Positions 50,701-60,715 of a DNA stretch of 64,000 nt are shown piece by piece. The notes beneath the pieces are model-generated. The model searched no databases and was not told where the DNA came from. It saw nothing but the letters and a program-made list of their open reading frames with translations. The stretch comes from Mesostigma viride (Eukaryota; Streptophyta; Mesostigmatophyceae; Mesostigmatales; Mesostigmataceae), in assembly GCA_009746045.1 (NCBI GenBank), contig RPFO01001928.1:1-64000 (forward strand), given 5' to 3'. Numbering within the stretch: the stretch's first letter is position 1; each line of letters begins with the position of its first letter. Both the position numbers and the translations under genes were made by a program.

Positions 50701-53700
50701 TCCTCCCTCCCTCCCTCCCTCCCTCCCTCCTCCCTCCCTCCCTCCCTCCCTCCTCCTCCCTCCCTCCCTCCCTCCCTCCCTCCCTCCCTCCCTCCCTCCC
50801 TCCCTCCTCCCTCCCTCCCTCCTCCTCCCTCCCTCCCTCCCTCCCTCCTCCCTCCCTCCCTCCCTCCCTCCTCCTCTCCCTCCCTCCTCCCTCCTCCCTC
50901 CCTCCTCCCTCCTCCCTCCCTCCCTCTCCTCCCTCCTCCCTCCCTCCCTCCCTCCTCTCCTCCCTCCCTCCCTCCCTCCCTCCCTCCCTCCCTCCTCCTC
51001 CCTCCCTCCTCCTCCCTCCCTCCCTCCCTCCCTCCCTCCCTCCCTCCCTCCCTCCCTCCTCCTCCCTCCCTCCTCCCTCCTCCCTCCCTCCCTCCCTCCT
51101 CCTCTCCTCCCTCCTCCCCCTCCCTCCCTCCTCCTCCCTCCCTCCCTCCCTCCCTCCCTCCCTCCCTCCTCCCTCCTCCCTCCCTCCTCTCCCTCCCTCC
51201 CTCCTCCTCCCTCCTCCCTCCTCCTCCTCCCTCCCTCCCTCCCTCCTCCCTCCCTCCCTCCCTCCTCCCTCCCTCCTCCCTCCTCCCTCCTCCTCCCTCC
51301 CTCCCTCCTCCCTCCTCCCTCCCTCCCTCCCTCCCTCCTCCTCCCTCCCTCCCTCCTCCCTCCCTCCCTCCCTCCTCCCTCCCTCCTCCCTCCCTCCCTC
51401 CCTCCCTCCTCCTCCCTCCCTCCCTCTCCTCCCTCCTCCCTCCCTCCCTCCTCCCTCCTCCCTCCCTCCCTCCCTCCCTCCCTCCCTCCCTCCCTCCTCC
51501 CTCCCTCCCTCCCTCCCTCCCTCCCTCCCTCCTCCCTCCCTCCCTCCCTCCCTCCCTCCCTCCCTCCTCCCTCCCTCCCTCCCTCCCTCCCTCCCTCCTC
51601 CCTCCCTCCCTCCTCCCTCCTCCCTCCCTCCTCCTCCTCCCTCCCTCCCTCCTCCCTCCCTCCCTCCCTCCCTCCCTCCTCCCTCCTCCCTCCCTCCCTC
51701 CCTCCCTCCCTCCCTTCCCCCCCGCCTTGCCTTCCCCCCGCCCTTGCCTCCTCCTTGCACCCACATCCACTCTGGAACCCTGCATGCGCGCACGTGCCTG
51801 TCTGTCGCTGCCCACTGGTGACTTGGTTTCATCTGCATGGTGCGCGTGTGCTGGCGGCAGCGTGTGCACCGCAAGGGACCCATGCCCGGCACGCAGGCGC
51901 ACGGCGCGGATGACGGCAGTGACGTGGAAGAGGCCGACGTTCCAGGTGGCGGCTCCAGCTTGTACGTTAACATCAAGTGCCCCGTCAGCCTCAAGGAGAT
52001 CTCCACGCTTCAGCGGCCCATGCGCGGGTGAGTGCACCCTCCACCATCATGCGTGTGCGTGTGCCTGCAGGCAAGCAGGGTAGGGCCTTGTGCGCGTGCA
52101 TGTGTGTGCAGGCGAGCAGGGTAGGGTCTTGTGCGCGTGCGTGTGTGTGCAGGCGAGCAGGGTAGGGCCTTGTGCGCGTGCGTGTGTGTGCAGGCGAGCA
52201 GGGTAGGGCCTTGCGGCACACCTTGTGCGCGTGCGTGTGCGTGCAGGCGAGCAGGGTAGGGCCTTGCGGCACGCCTTGTGCGCGTGCGTGTGTGTGCAGG
52301 CGAGCAGGGTAGGGCCTTGTGCGCGTGCGTGTGTGTGCAGGCGAGCAGGGTAGGGCCTTGCGGCACGCCTTGTGCGCGTGCGTGTGTGTGCAGGCGAGCA
52401 GGGTAGGGCCTTAAGCGCGTGCGTGTGTGTGCAGGCGAGCAGGGTAGGGCCTTGCGGCATGCCTTGTGCGTGTGCGTGTGCGTGCAGGCGAGCAGTGTAG
52501 GGCCTTGCGGCACGCCTTGTGCGTGTGCGTGCAGGCGAGCAGTGTAGGGCCTTGCGGCACGCCTTGTGCGTGTGCGTGTGCGTGCAGGCGAGCAGGGTAG
52601 GGCCTTGCGGCACGCCTTGTGCGTGTGCGTGTGTGTGCAGGCGAGCAGGGTAGGGCCTTGTGCGCGTGCGTGTGTGTGCAGGCGAGCAGGGTAGGGCCTT
52701 GCGGCACGCCTTGTGCGTGTGCGTGTGTATGTAGGCGAGCAGGGTAGGGCCTTGCGGCACGCCTTGTGCGCGTGCGTGTGTGTGCAGGCGAGCAGGGTAG
52801 GGCCTTGCGGCACGCCTTGTGTGTGCGCGTGTGCGTGCAGGCGAGCAGGGTAGGGCCTTGCGGCACGCCTTGTGTGTGCGCGTGTGCGTGCAGGCGAGCA
52901 GGGTAGGGCCTTGCGGCACGCCTTGTGCGCGTGCGTGTGTGTGCAGGCGCGCAGGGTAGGGCCTTGTGCGCGTGCGTGTGTGTGCAGGCGAGCAGGGTAG
53001 AGCCTTGTGGCACGCCTTGTGCGCGTGCGTGTGTGTGCAGGCGAGCAGGGTAGGGCCTTGCGGCACGCCTTGTGCGTGTGCGTGTGTGTGGGATGTGCGT
53101 GTGTAAACGGGAGGAAGGGAGAAAGGGGTGGCGGGAGGATGCCAGGCGCTTGGCCCCTCATCATTGCGTTCGGCTCAACATGTCACGTGTGTGCCTGCCT
53201 CGTACGTAAGGCCTCCAGCAGGTGCCATCGGGGGCCAGTGTTGGTTCATGCGTTAGCGGGCAGCAGGGTCAACTGTGTTAGGGGTGGGATGCACCCTGAC
53301 GGTGCCCTCCCTTTGTGCGCTACTCCCCCTTGCAGGGTGGAGTGCGGCCACCTGTTTGAGGAGAGCGCGATCAAAGAGCTGCTGAGGAGGCAGGCGACCA
53401 CGCCCTGCCCGATATACGGTATGTGAGCCCCCCCCCCCCCCCCCCCCCCCCGCAGTGTCTGGTTGGTGGCCCACCGCACGTGTGACACGTTGTGCATGGT
53501 GGACGTGGCCCTTGTGCGTGTGCGTGCGCTTGTGCCGACGATGAGGGTAGATGTTTTGTGTGCGGCTGCGCAGCCGCATGCATCCCAGGGGCCCACGTAG
53601 GCGACTGTGGACTGTGGATAGGCCACAAGTGACCAGCAGTGGATGCATGCTACAAATATTCGGCGAATCCAACCATAGAAAAAAGCAGTCGCCATCGTGT

Positions 53701-53999
53701 TGCGGCCATGCATGCACTGAGTCTCCTTTGCGTGCCATGGCTTGTCATGGCTAAGTTGGCGACGGTCGCTCACCCTGTGCCTTTTCCGCTCTCTTCTTTC
53801 CCCTTGATGGTGGCCTGTGCCCCCATGCCACCCTGCCCCTGGGCACCTGCCCCCCACACCAGGGTGCCGCGTGAAGCTGACCAGGGAGGGCATCGAGCTG
53901 GCGCGTGACGTGGCGCGGGAGAACAAGCGCAACGGCTACAAGCCGGTGGCCCACGCCTCAACGCAGGCGCGCGAGCACGTGGACGTGGAGGATGTCTGA
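47706..53999 (+). CDS. NSE2: NSE2/MMS21 E3 SUMO ligase of the SMC5/6 complex, six exons
   Basis: Join 47706-47903, 48634-48747, 49677-49781, 51861-52027, 53336-53418, 53863-53999 gives 267 residues, close to the usual 240-250 of this family. All introns are GT-AG (donor 3, GTTTGG, is weak) and phases agree. Residues about 30-135 form the helical N-terminal part that in the family docks on the SMC5 arm (QNLRVAIDSIGESAACMEKH; VDKLKDCLHQLARAEYEVED). The SP-RING follows: CPVSL (Cys179), then the zinc ligands C198-x-H200, C219 and C224 in VECGHLFEESAI and TPCPIYGC. Codons for Gly195 and Gly223 are split by introns and restored by splicing. The ATG has a strong context (GCCATGG). The protein would SUMOylate SMC5/6 and repair substrates in the nucleus. 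Confidence 0.92.
50222..51714 (+). repeat. 1.5-kb CCCT/CCT tract in NSE2 intron 3
   Basis: Almost pure CCCT and CCT units in irregular order, with no purine on the sense strand. The complementary strand is GGGA/GGA. Long ORFs on both strands through it (Ser/Pro/Leu or Gly/Arg/Glu) are products of the repeat. Confidence 0.98.
52070..53095 (+). repeat. 40/53-bp minisatellite in NSE2 intron 4
   Basis: More than twenty tandem units built on GCAGGCGAGCAGGGTAGGGC followed by CTTGTGCGCGTGCGTGTGT. Longer units include an extra CGGCACGC segment. Long and short units alternate irregularly. The intron donor is at 52028 and the array starts about 40 bp later. Confidence 0.95.
53428..53453 (+). repeat. 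Poly-C run in NSE2 intron 5
   Basis: About 25 C residues, 10 nt after the donor at 53419. The intron ends at 53862. Confidence 0.9.
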
Positions 54000-54429
54000 T
54001 GACCCTTAGGGGGAGGACGTGGGACGAGGTGGACGGCGTCTGGTGACGGGGAGGACGTTGGCCGGGCGGCCGGCAAGGCATGACATGTGTGCTGCGGCCG
54101 CACATGGATGCCTACAAGACAAGCACGCAGAACCACATGGAGGCTAAGTACTGCACTCAGGATACTGGCAGGGCCCCGACCACAGGAAATTCAGGCTACA
54201 CATGTGTGTGCATGTGTCTGTGGCAATGGTCTAGGAGGACCCCTGCAATCTGCCTGGGGCTACGCCTGGGGTTGTTGTTGTGACCCCTCCCACGCCCTTC
54301 CTGTAGCGACTGGCGGTATATCCAGTGAAGGGAAGAGATGTGTGGTTTTCGCGCAGGCTCCAGAGATAGCCACGACCGGCCTGGCTGATCTGGGCACGTG
54401 CTTACTCTGTAGGTGTGACACTACAGTCA
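54000..54429. other. NSE2 3' flank
   Basis: Probable 3' untranslated and intergenic DNA. Nothing else recognised. Confidence 0.4.
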
Positions 54430-54623
54430 TTACCGCGGGCAAGCCACCCCCCCCCAAGAGGAAGGGGCGTTTTGCTGAGTAGTGTAGTTAGGATTTTATA
54501 GACTAGATAGCTTAGAGTTAGGTTAGTTCGATTACGCGGCTTCCTCCACCTCCACCCATCAAGGAATATGTGATACATGATCTCCCAACGGAGGCATGTA
54601 ATAATTTAATTTAATTTTAATTT
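54430..54623 (+). mobile_element. LINE 3' end, 5'-truncated
   Basis: The last few ORF2 codons (AGKPPPPKRKGRFAE, stop TAG at about 54480) are followed by the family 3' UTR (GTTAGTTCGATTACGCGGCTT), the stem-loop TCTCC-CAAC-GGAGG at 54581-54594 (outer T-G wobble) and an AATTTAATTTAA tail. The 3' junction is TTTAGG rather than ATG, and no target duplication was found. Confidence 0.8.
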
Positions 54624-54818
54624 AGGTAGGTGCTGGAATACATAGTGGTGTGCAGGTGCCCTTTGTGCACCCAGAGCAGGTGTAGTTTACACCCTACCCT
54701 TGCAGGAAGTAGCCCAGAGTGTATTAACAGCCATATGCCCCTTCTCAGGGATATGTGCTACATATACTCCCAACGGAGTTATGTTCCAATTCAATTCAAT
54801 TCAATTCAATTCAAGGCG
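54624..54818 (+). mobile_element. ORF1-family retroposon 3' end
   Basis: About 195 bp of the ORF1-family 3' UTR (TGCACCCAGAGCAGGTG, CCCTTGCAGGAAGTAGC, CCCCTTCTCAGGG), the stem-loop ACTCC-CAAC-GGAGT at 54766-54779, and a tail of five ATTCA units. It abuts the previous LINE tail, so it was probably inserted there. Confidence 0.8.
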
Positions 54819-54960
54819 AGAGCACAAAGCCCTGCCACACACCCTTCTGCAAAGGGCATGGTGGCGTGGTCCCGTAGGAAGTGCGCACCGAGGTGGTGGA
54901 CCCTTCATACAGGTTGCGGATGACAGCAATAAGGGGGAGGGGGATCCAGAACAGAGCTCT
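54819..54960 (-). pseudogene. LINE reverse-transcriptase fragment (minus strand)
   Basis: The minus strand reads LPLIAVIRNLYEGSTTSVRT and PLQKGVWQGFVLSP, the RT segment just upstream of the truncation points seen in other LINEs here. It is about 45 codons, with no catalytic motif. Confidence 0.75.
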
Positions 54961-55199
54961 ATGAACAGAGCTAGCTCTATGAAAACGTACAATCAATTAA
55001 TTTATTAATTAGATAAATCCTGTAAAGAAAATATGTAAACCAGCATAAGTATGTGTTGTATTGATTATAAATGTAATGCTTATAAAGCTTTGCAAAAAAA
55101 TGTACTGCCATGCGCTTTACTGAGTAGAGTAGCTAGCATGACAGCTTAGATTAGAGTTAACCATGCAAGGTCGCCCACAAGCCGTCCACTGACCCCAGC

Positions 55200-55970
55200 T
55201 CACGGCGCTGCAGACCGTGGTGCAGTTTTCTGATGCACATGCCGCCCTTTTATACTCTCTCGCCTTGACCAGGTGGAGGGCAAGTGCGGCCTGCTCGAAG
55301 CCATCACCGCCCAAACGAGGCCCTGGCCGAGCAGCCTGGTCGGGGAGATCCGGCGACGCAGACGGCCACCATCGCTGCCCAGCCCACCCGGCAGGCAGAT
55401 GGCAGCCTCTCGCCGCACTCCTACGCGGACCTAGTACTGCGGTCAGCGACCACCTCGGACACGGACGCCAGATCGCCACGAAGCTGCAGGAGATATCAGA
55501 AGCCCGAACCGCCGATCGAGCAGAAGAAATCGAGGACACCGCACCCGCGCCCGCCGCCAATATGCAGAGTCGTGCTGCGTCGCTTCACCCAGCCGGCAGG
55601 GGACTCGGACAGTCTCAGTTGTTGAGGCCGGGCTCAGGAGCAAGCTCCTGGCCGGCCCATGCAACTGGACCGGCTCGATGGTGAAGTAGAGCTGCGTGGG
55701 CACCGCCTTCCCCATTCACGGGAAAAGGTGACACCGCCCCCCACCAGTCGATTCTGCTTACCTTCAGCTCTATATGGAGGATAATGTCTGTTCCTCTCTC
55801 GCTGCACGATCCAGTTGCACGACCTCCCCTGGACGCTGGATGACGAACTGACCGCACCTGCAGCAGCAGCAACGCAGCCTGTGGCCGGAGTACCTCTGGC
55901 CGCCACGTAAGCAAGACCCCAAGAAGCCCACAGTGTTCTTACGGTGTAAGGGGCGGAGTTGAATAGCCTC
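55200..55970 (+). pseudogene. Degenerate LINE ORF1 copy
   Basis: Shifting frames preserve IATKLQEISEARTADRAEEI (coiled-coil region), LDGEVELRGHRLPHSR with a GKAGPPP-like strand, and WTLDDELT with an LWPEYLW-like remnant before the tail. This follows the order of the 31.7-kb ORF1 but is much diverged. Confidence 0.65.
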
Positions 55971-58034
55971 TAGCAATTACTTTTTTAGTAGGCCATTTAC
56001 TATTATTGGGTGACATCCTGCTCAGGATGTCGACACTCGACCTGCATAAGCAATAATTGGCCGATAAAAAGTATAATGGCTAAAGTGCTTAATTTGCGCG
56101 AAATATTAGGCGGCTCCCTTGACTAGGGCCGCTCTAATCATCGAATTACTAATTCGATATTAACCCTTAATTTGTACTGAGTCCGTTTTCGTGGCGCCAG
56201 TTGAACTCGCGCCACTCTAACGGACTGAGTTTGTGGCAGAACCAGGCGCCGCGCCAAAAATAATTCAACGGTCAAACCTGGGGGGATCGAAAGATCTAGA
56301 TGTAAGCTTTGCCTGGCACTATTCAGACCGTACTTTGGACAACTGGCCAGGGAGATATACTCAATCAAAGCTGGGGGGGTACCATGGTCAAACGGGACCG
56401 ACGTGAATGAAAATAATTGACGTCCGCGGCTATGGCGGTGCAGGCAAATGACTGGTACGAGAGCATGGCTTGGAATTTTGAACTCAAATCTTGTAGTAAT
56501 TATCCTTGAGTGTTATAAAGGTTATATCTCTGGCCGTGAAGCGTCTGGATGTGCGCAAGTATGTCTCTAGGTTCTAATCGGTGCGGCAGATCCTGTCAGC
56601 GGTCAGGCGGTGACAGTGCGTATGCTACCTGTTGTTCGGCAGCAAACGTCCATATATTTGCGCGTGGATAGACTTGCTACGTTATTCTTGACATGTTTTA
56701 TTAGCGATGACGGCCAGGAAAGGTTCGAGGCTATGTCCGTGAGGTGGGAGTGATGGCTCCCGCACAGCAGGTAATCTGCGGTTTCGACCTGGTACGTATT
56801 AACGTGTTAGCGTTTATACATTACAGTACCAAGTCGTCCTATCGTTTATAAACTAGTTGTAGACATGTAATCGATGGTTTTTGCTTGTCGTTTTGTTGCT
56901 TTAGTGCTTGTACGCGTTCGCTCGTGATGGTTGGGGAATACCACTATGTCACGCAGATTTTGGACCAGATTTGATTGCTATTAGCTGAGGCTTCAACGAA
57001 ACCAGTGAAGTAGCGTTTGGTATTGTCTCTAAACATGGTGGGCTTGATAACGGGATGCTTTTCCCTGCACAGACATAGCGAGACAAGTGGTTTTCTGGCC
57101 AGCTCTAGGCATTGCTTCTTGGTTTGCTGGCCCAAGTTATCCTTCTGCTTGTGCGTCCATAATGCATGCAAGAAACATGAATGGCCAGGGCCTGCTTGCA
57201 CGGAAGCATAACCAGGTTAGTTCTTTTGTTTTTTCTATCATTGCCAATCATTGGAATTGCTTTACAGTGTGTTGGATGCATTGATAATGTAGCTCCTTGT
57301 GAACCCGTTATACGCTTGGTTTGGGGCCTTGGCACAAGCTTTATACTTGTTGTATAGCATGATGTTGTGACTTTAAAGCTGGAAATGTGTTTGGGAATCC
57401 ATGTGTGGCCATCTATGATGTTTTGTGCCACGTTGGAATTGAATGCCTATACGGTAGTGCTAGCAAGACACCCCAAAATAACTGCACCCGTTATAACGGT
57501 CTGAGCTATTTTGGGCTGTATGCTAGCTAGCCTGTGCAGTTCTATGGCATGTCATGTTGTGAATGCATCTATGGCATGCCTGTGATTATCTTAAACTCCC
57601 CTCAAAGGGCCAGGGTCGGCAGATTTTGAGAAATGGTCCATATTGCATTATATATCTCTTGAACCCCATATGCACCGTACCCCCTTGGGGGGGGTGCTAT
57701 TTATAGCAGCTGTGGGGCATAGATATGTGACCAATGACATGACCCCAAAGTTATTTGATATAAAAGCATCCTTGGTTCCAAGGGTGGGCCAGAAAATGTT
57801 ATTTGGCTAGATACTCTCATACTTACTAAGATGCCCATACTCAGTCCGTTCTGGCGGTTCCAGTTGACACAATTGAAGGGTTAAAATTCCTGTAAGGTTC
57901 GACATCTACCTCATGCGCATGCGGTGATTAAATAGGCCAGCCGCCTGATCCCGCTAAGCCGCTACCTTATCTTATAATTGCTGTCCCGGCACGAGGTTTC
58001 AAACGCACCTGCGCCTCACATGCGCGCTCTAGCC
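55971..58034. other. No gene recognised
   Basis: About 2 kb of AT-rich DNA. A diverged motif pair (TTAACCCTT and GAGTCCGTT/AACGGACTGAG around a GGCG-CCAGTTGA core) occurs at about 56160-56230 and, inverted, at about 57840-57890, suggesting copies of a small decayed element. Short ORFs at 56944-57284 have no domain. Confidence 0.4.
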
Positions 58035-58243
58035 ATATCAAGGAGACAACCAGCGCAGGCCAGAAATCGGGAGAATCCGGACCATGGTAGCTCGAGCCTG
58101 CCGTTATCTTGTCCGCGTGTTCGAGTCGTTCAGGATGATGAAGATGAATGGTGATGGAAATGTGTATCCTTGTGCATTGAAATTATGGCTGGCTTACGTG
58201 TAGAGCGACTAGATGACCTAGACGGTGGGGCCGGAAACAGCAT
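58035..58243 (+). repeat. Dispersed 210-bp repeat, full-length copy
   Basis: Starts ATATCAAGGAGACAACCAGC and ends GGCCGGAAACAGCAT. Three copies exist in the window (13612, 28444, 58035). All begin at the same base, while only two continue to the end. It contains TAGCTCGAGCC and, about 20 nt further, GTTCGAGTCG. These resemble Pol III A and B boxes, although the spacing is short. A SINE is possible. No tail or target duplication was found. Confidence 0.7.
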
Positions 58244-58588
58244 GCTTGATCAGGGCGTGTGTTTCGAGCCTAACTGGCCGGGAGTGTCTAGTGGTGAGCA
58301 CCATTGCTGCGATCGCTCTCCCACCATTTACGAGGAAATACCCGCAAATGGAAAACCACTGAAAAGGTAGCTAGTCAGTCATCACGTTAGCCCTGCCATG
58401 ATTCCAAACGTCCAAGAACTGCACACGGTGCAAAGGCAAAAAGCTGGAGGACAGCACTTTCAAATGTGCGGCGGGAACCAAAAATAAATGTCTGTAATAA
58501 AAATATATGTCTAGTAGTACTCCTACACACAGATCTCGAGTGATTTATCTAGTACCAAATCCGAAAGGCTTGCATCACTCCCCGGACA

Positions 58589-58789
58589 GGAGAACTTTTG
58601 CGGATGACTGTAGGTGTAAGTTGGCGATGCCATGGTAACCGGAGACGTCCGTCCTATAGTCAGCAAAATTGGTGCGAGAGGTCCCCAGTTCGATTCCGGT
58701 CGGATTCATTTGCAGATCGCGTTTTCCGCGTTTTCCGCGGCCCGGCACTGAACGCAAAGGTTTTCACCTTTGCGGAGTGTCTGATCAGA
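58589..58789 (+). mobile_element. Second copy of the 195-bp element found in the 5' LTR
   Basis: From GGAGAACTTTTGCGG to GAGTGTCTGATCAGA it matches the complement of 716-910 with scattered changes. It includes GTTCGATTCC in a T-arm-like setting (GCGAGAGGTCCCC precedes it) and the CGCAAAGGT/ACCTTTGCG hairpin near its end. Confidence 0.85.
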
Positions 58790-58793
58790 ATAT

Positions 58794-58925
58794 ATGTCTG
58801 TACGTGTTCCGTGCCCTCAAAGAGGGTGGTGTCATCGGCGTCAATGATTTCCGCTAGCATTATCTCCGTGTCAGCCCCGCCGTGCCAGTACCATGCAGTT
58901 GGCGACTGGCACCCCGGGTTCCCGC
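58794..58925 (-). pseudogene. LINE reverse-transcriptase fragment with mutated YADD
   Basis: The minus strand reads WHGGADTEIMLAEIIDADDT and TLFEGTEHVQT, matching the 36.0-kb LINE where the motif is YADD. Here the first residue is Asp. It is a short relic with no intact frame. Confidence 0.8.
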
Positions 58926-59299
58926 ACACAGCGATCGAGCAAACCGCTTCAAATGCGCACCTGAATCATTACGTATAGTCAACCACAATAATGATCAGGT
59001 ATATGGTGAGACCCACAGATTGCCAGATCTACCCCATTTACGGTGTGCCGAGCTATGGATGCCGAGAATGCTCATAACTTTTGACTCCGGGCATGAAATT
59101 TGGTCGGGTAAATTGCAACAGACTCGCTTTTTGATGACGAACACGCTGATCTAATTTTTGGCAGCCATCGCCCCGGATTTCGCAAGTTATCGCCAGCGGC
59201 CTGCCCAGCAGATATCGCTATTTTTCTGCACGATATGGCGGCCGACCACGCACGTGAACCGTGTGCCTGCGCCCCCTGCCATCGTCTAGGTGCTATTCA
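58926..59299. other. No feature recognised
   Basis: Spacer before the degenerate LINE. Only short ORFs. Confidence 0.4.
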
Positions 59300-59338
59300 A
59301 CGTAGCCATGGAGGTCGGACCCGCATCGTCGTCAGCTC

Positions 59339-60542
59339 TTGCTGCCGAATCTATTGATGCCCAGATTGCTGCAAACAAAGTCCGGCCCACGACATTGTCG
59401 TCGCCAAGAACGCCGCTATAACAAGCGAACCAAGACTTCGGCAGCGACTTCGGAAGCAACTCCGATAGTGGCTGAAACCTCCTTGCCGGACTCCATTTCT
59501 TCCTCATTCTACATGCCAGACAAGCGTTTGAGCCTGGACGACATCGCTGTCTTCCTCGGCTTCAGCGACGCCGAAGTGCTAAACGTGCTGAAGCTCCGCA
59601 ACGAACACGACGCCCCGATTCGCCACCCTCGCAGCGGCCAGGTTCTGGACGCTCCTTCGGATCGGTGGCCTGAGTGGGAGCCCAAAGATTGCCGTCTTGC
59701 TTGTCTTATTTCGTGCTGCCCTGAACTTGTCGAGCTGCCGGCGACGCCCATCGCCAGGCCAGCCGGCCCCGCGACCGATCTTACCGTGCTGCTGCAGGAC
59801 CTCGCACCGTCAGTTTACGACCGTGCAGGACGACATTAAGGTCCTGAAGGCGACGATGCTGGAGCTGAAGACCTGAGCCATGGCAGCCCCTGCCAAAACT
59901 ACCACGTTTGCTGATGTCACCGGCAAGCAGCTGACCACCATCGTTCAACAGGCGGCCAAGTCTGTGCACAGCTACCGCTGCGGTCACCCAGAATGCAGTG
60001 CAGCAACGCCAACGCAATATGGTAATCAAAGGATTCCAGAAAGGCGAGGCAGCACAGGAGACAGCACACTCACTTGCCGAGGAGCTGCGCGGCCCAGCGT
60101 TTCTGGGGAAGCTGCAGCTCCAGAACCGTGTTGCCGGCATTGAACGTGCCATTCGGCTCGGCCAGGCCCTCTGGGCCTGGTCGTCGTCACCATGGCCTCC
60201 ATGCACGACAAACGCCTCGTGCTGGGAGCACGTCGTCTGCTCCAGCACGGTGACTTCAGCCTCGACGAGGACTACACACCGGCTCAACTGAAGGCGAGGA
60301 GCGCGGTGTGGAACAGCACCATCGTCCAGGAGACCAAGAAGCTCGAGACCAAGAGTAAGCGCATTAAGTTGCGTCTGCTTCAGGATGGCTCCTTTGCAGT
60401 ATTCTTTGATGGGAAGCAGATTACAGGTGTTCCGATTAACACCCCCGGAGCGGAGTCTCGTCAGGTGTCTAGCCAGAAGGGTGCTGCCTCTGTTGGTAGA
60501 CTGTCAGTAGGTAGACAACCTTCCTCGTCGGCTCGCGACTAA
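59339..60542 (+). pseudogene. LINE ORF1 of a second type, frameshifted
   Basis: Frame 59339-59839 encodes a Ser/Thr-rich start and LSLDDIAVFLGFSDAEVLNV. Then 59998-60170 gives RNMVIKGFQKGEAAQETAHS, and 60192-60542 gives a CTD-like block (DKRLVLGARRLL, LDEDYTPAQLKARSAVW, DGSFAVFFDGKQI). The order RRM-like strand then DEDxTPxQ matches L1 ORF1 proteins, but the sequence is distant from the copies at 31-35 kb. Confidence 0.6.
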
Positions 60543-60715
60543 CAGGCTTCGGGGACAGCCTCTAAACAGCCCCGTTCCACTACCATGCCTCGACCTAACC
60601 GTCGGGTGAAAGCCATGGTGGTGCCGGTATTTCGGGCTACAACCTCATCTGTCAACTGTCAGATTCGTAAAACCCAACGTTTGCTAGATTACCCACGCCT
60701 CGGCGTTGTGCAATC

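Noticed and set aside
50141-52083. ORFs of about 600 codons on both strands through the CCCT tract
   Set aside because: They encode only Ser/Pro/Leu or Gly/Arg/Glu runs dictated by the repeat, and they lie in NSE2 intron 3.
52010-53164. 384-codon minus-strand ORF of His/Thr/Arg repeats
   Set aside because: Product of the intronic 40/53-bp minisatellite.
54000-54300. Additional NSE2 exon downstream
   Set aside because: The SP-RING frame ends in a stop at 53999 after a normal-length tail, and no domain follows.
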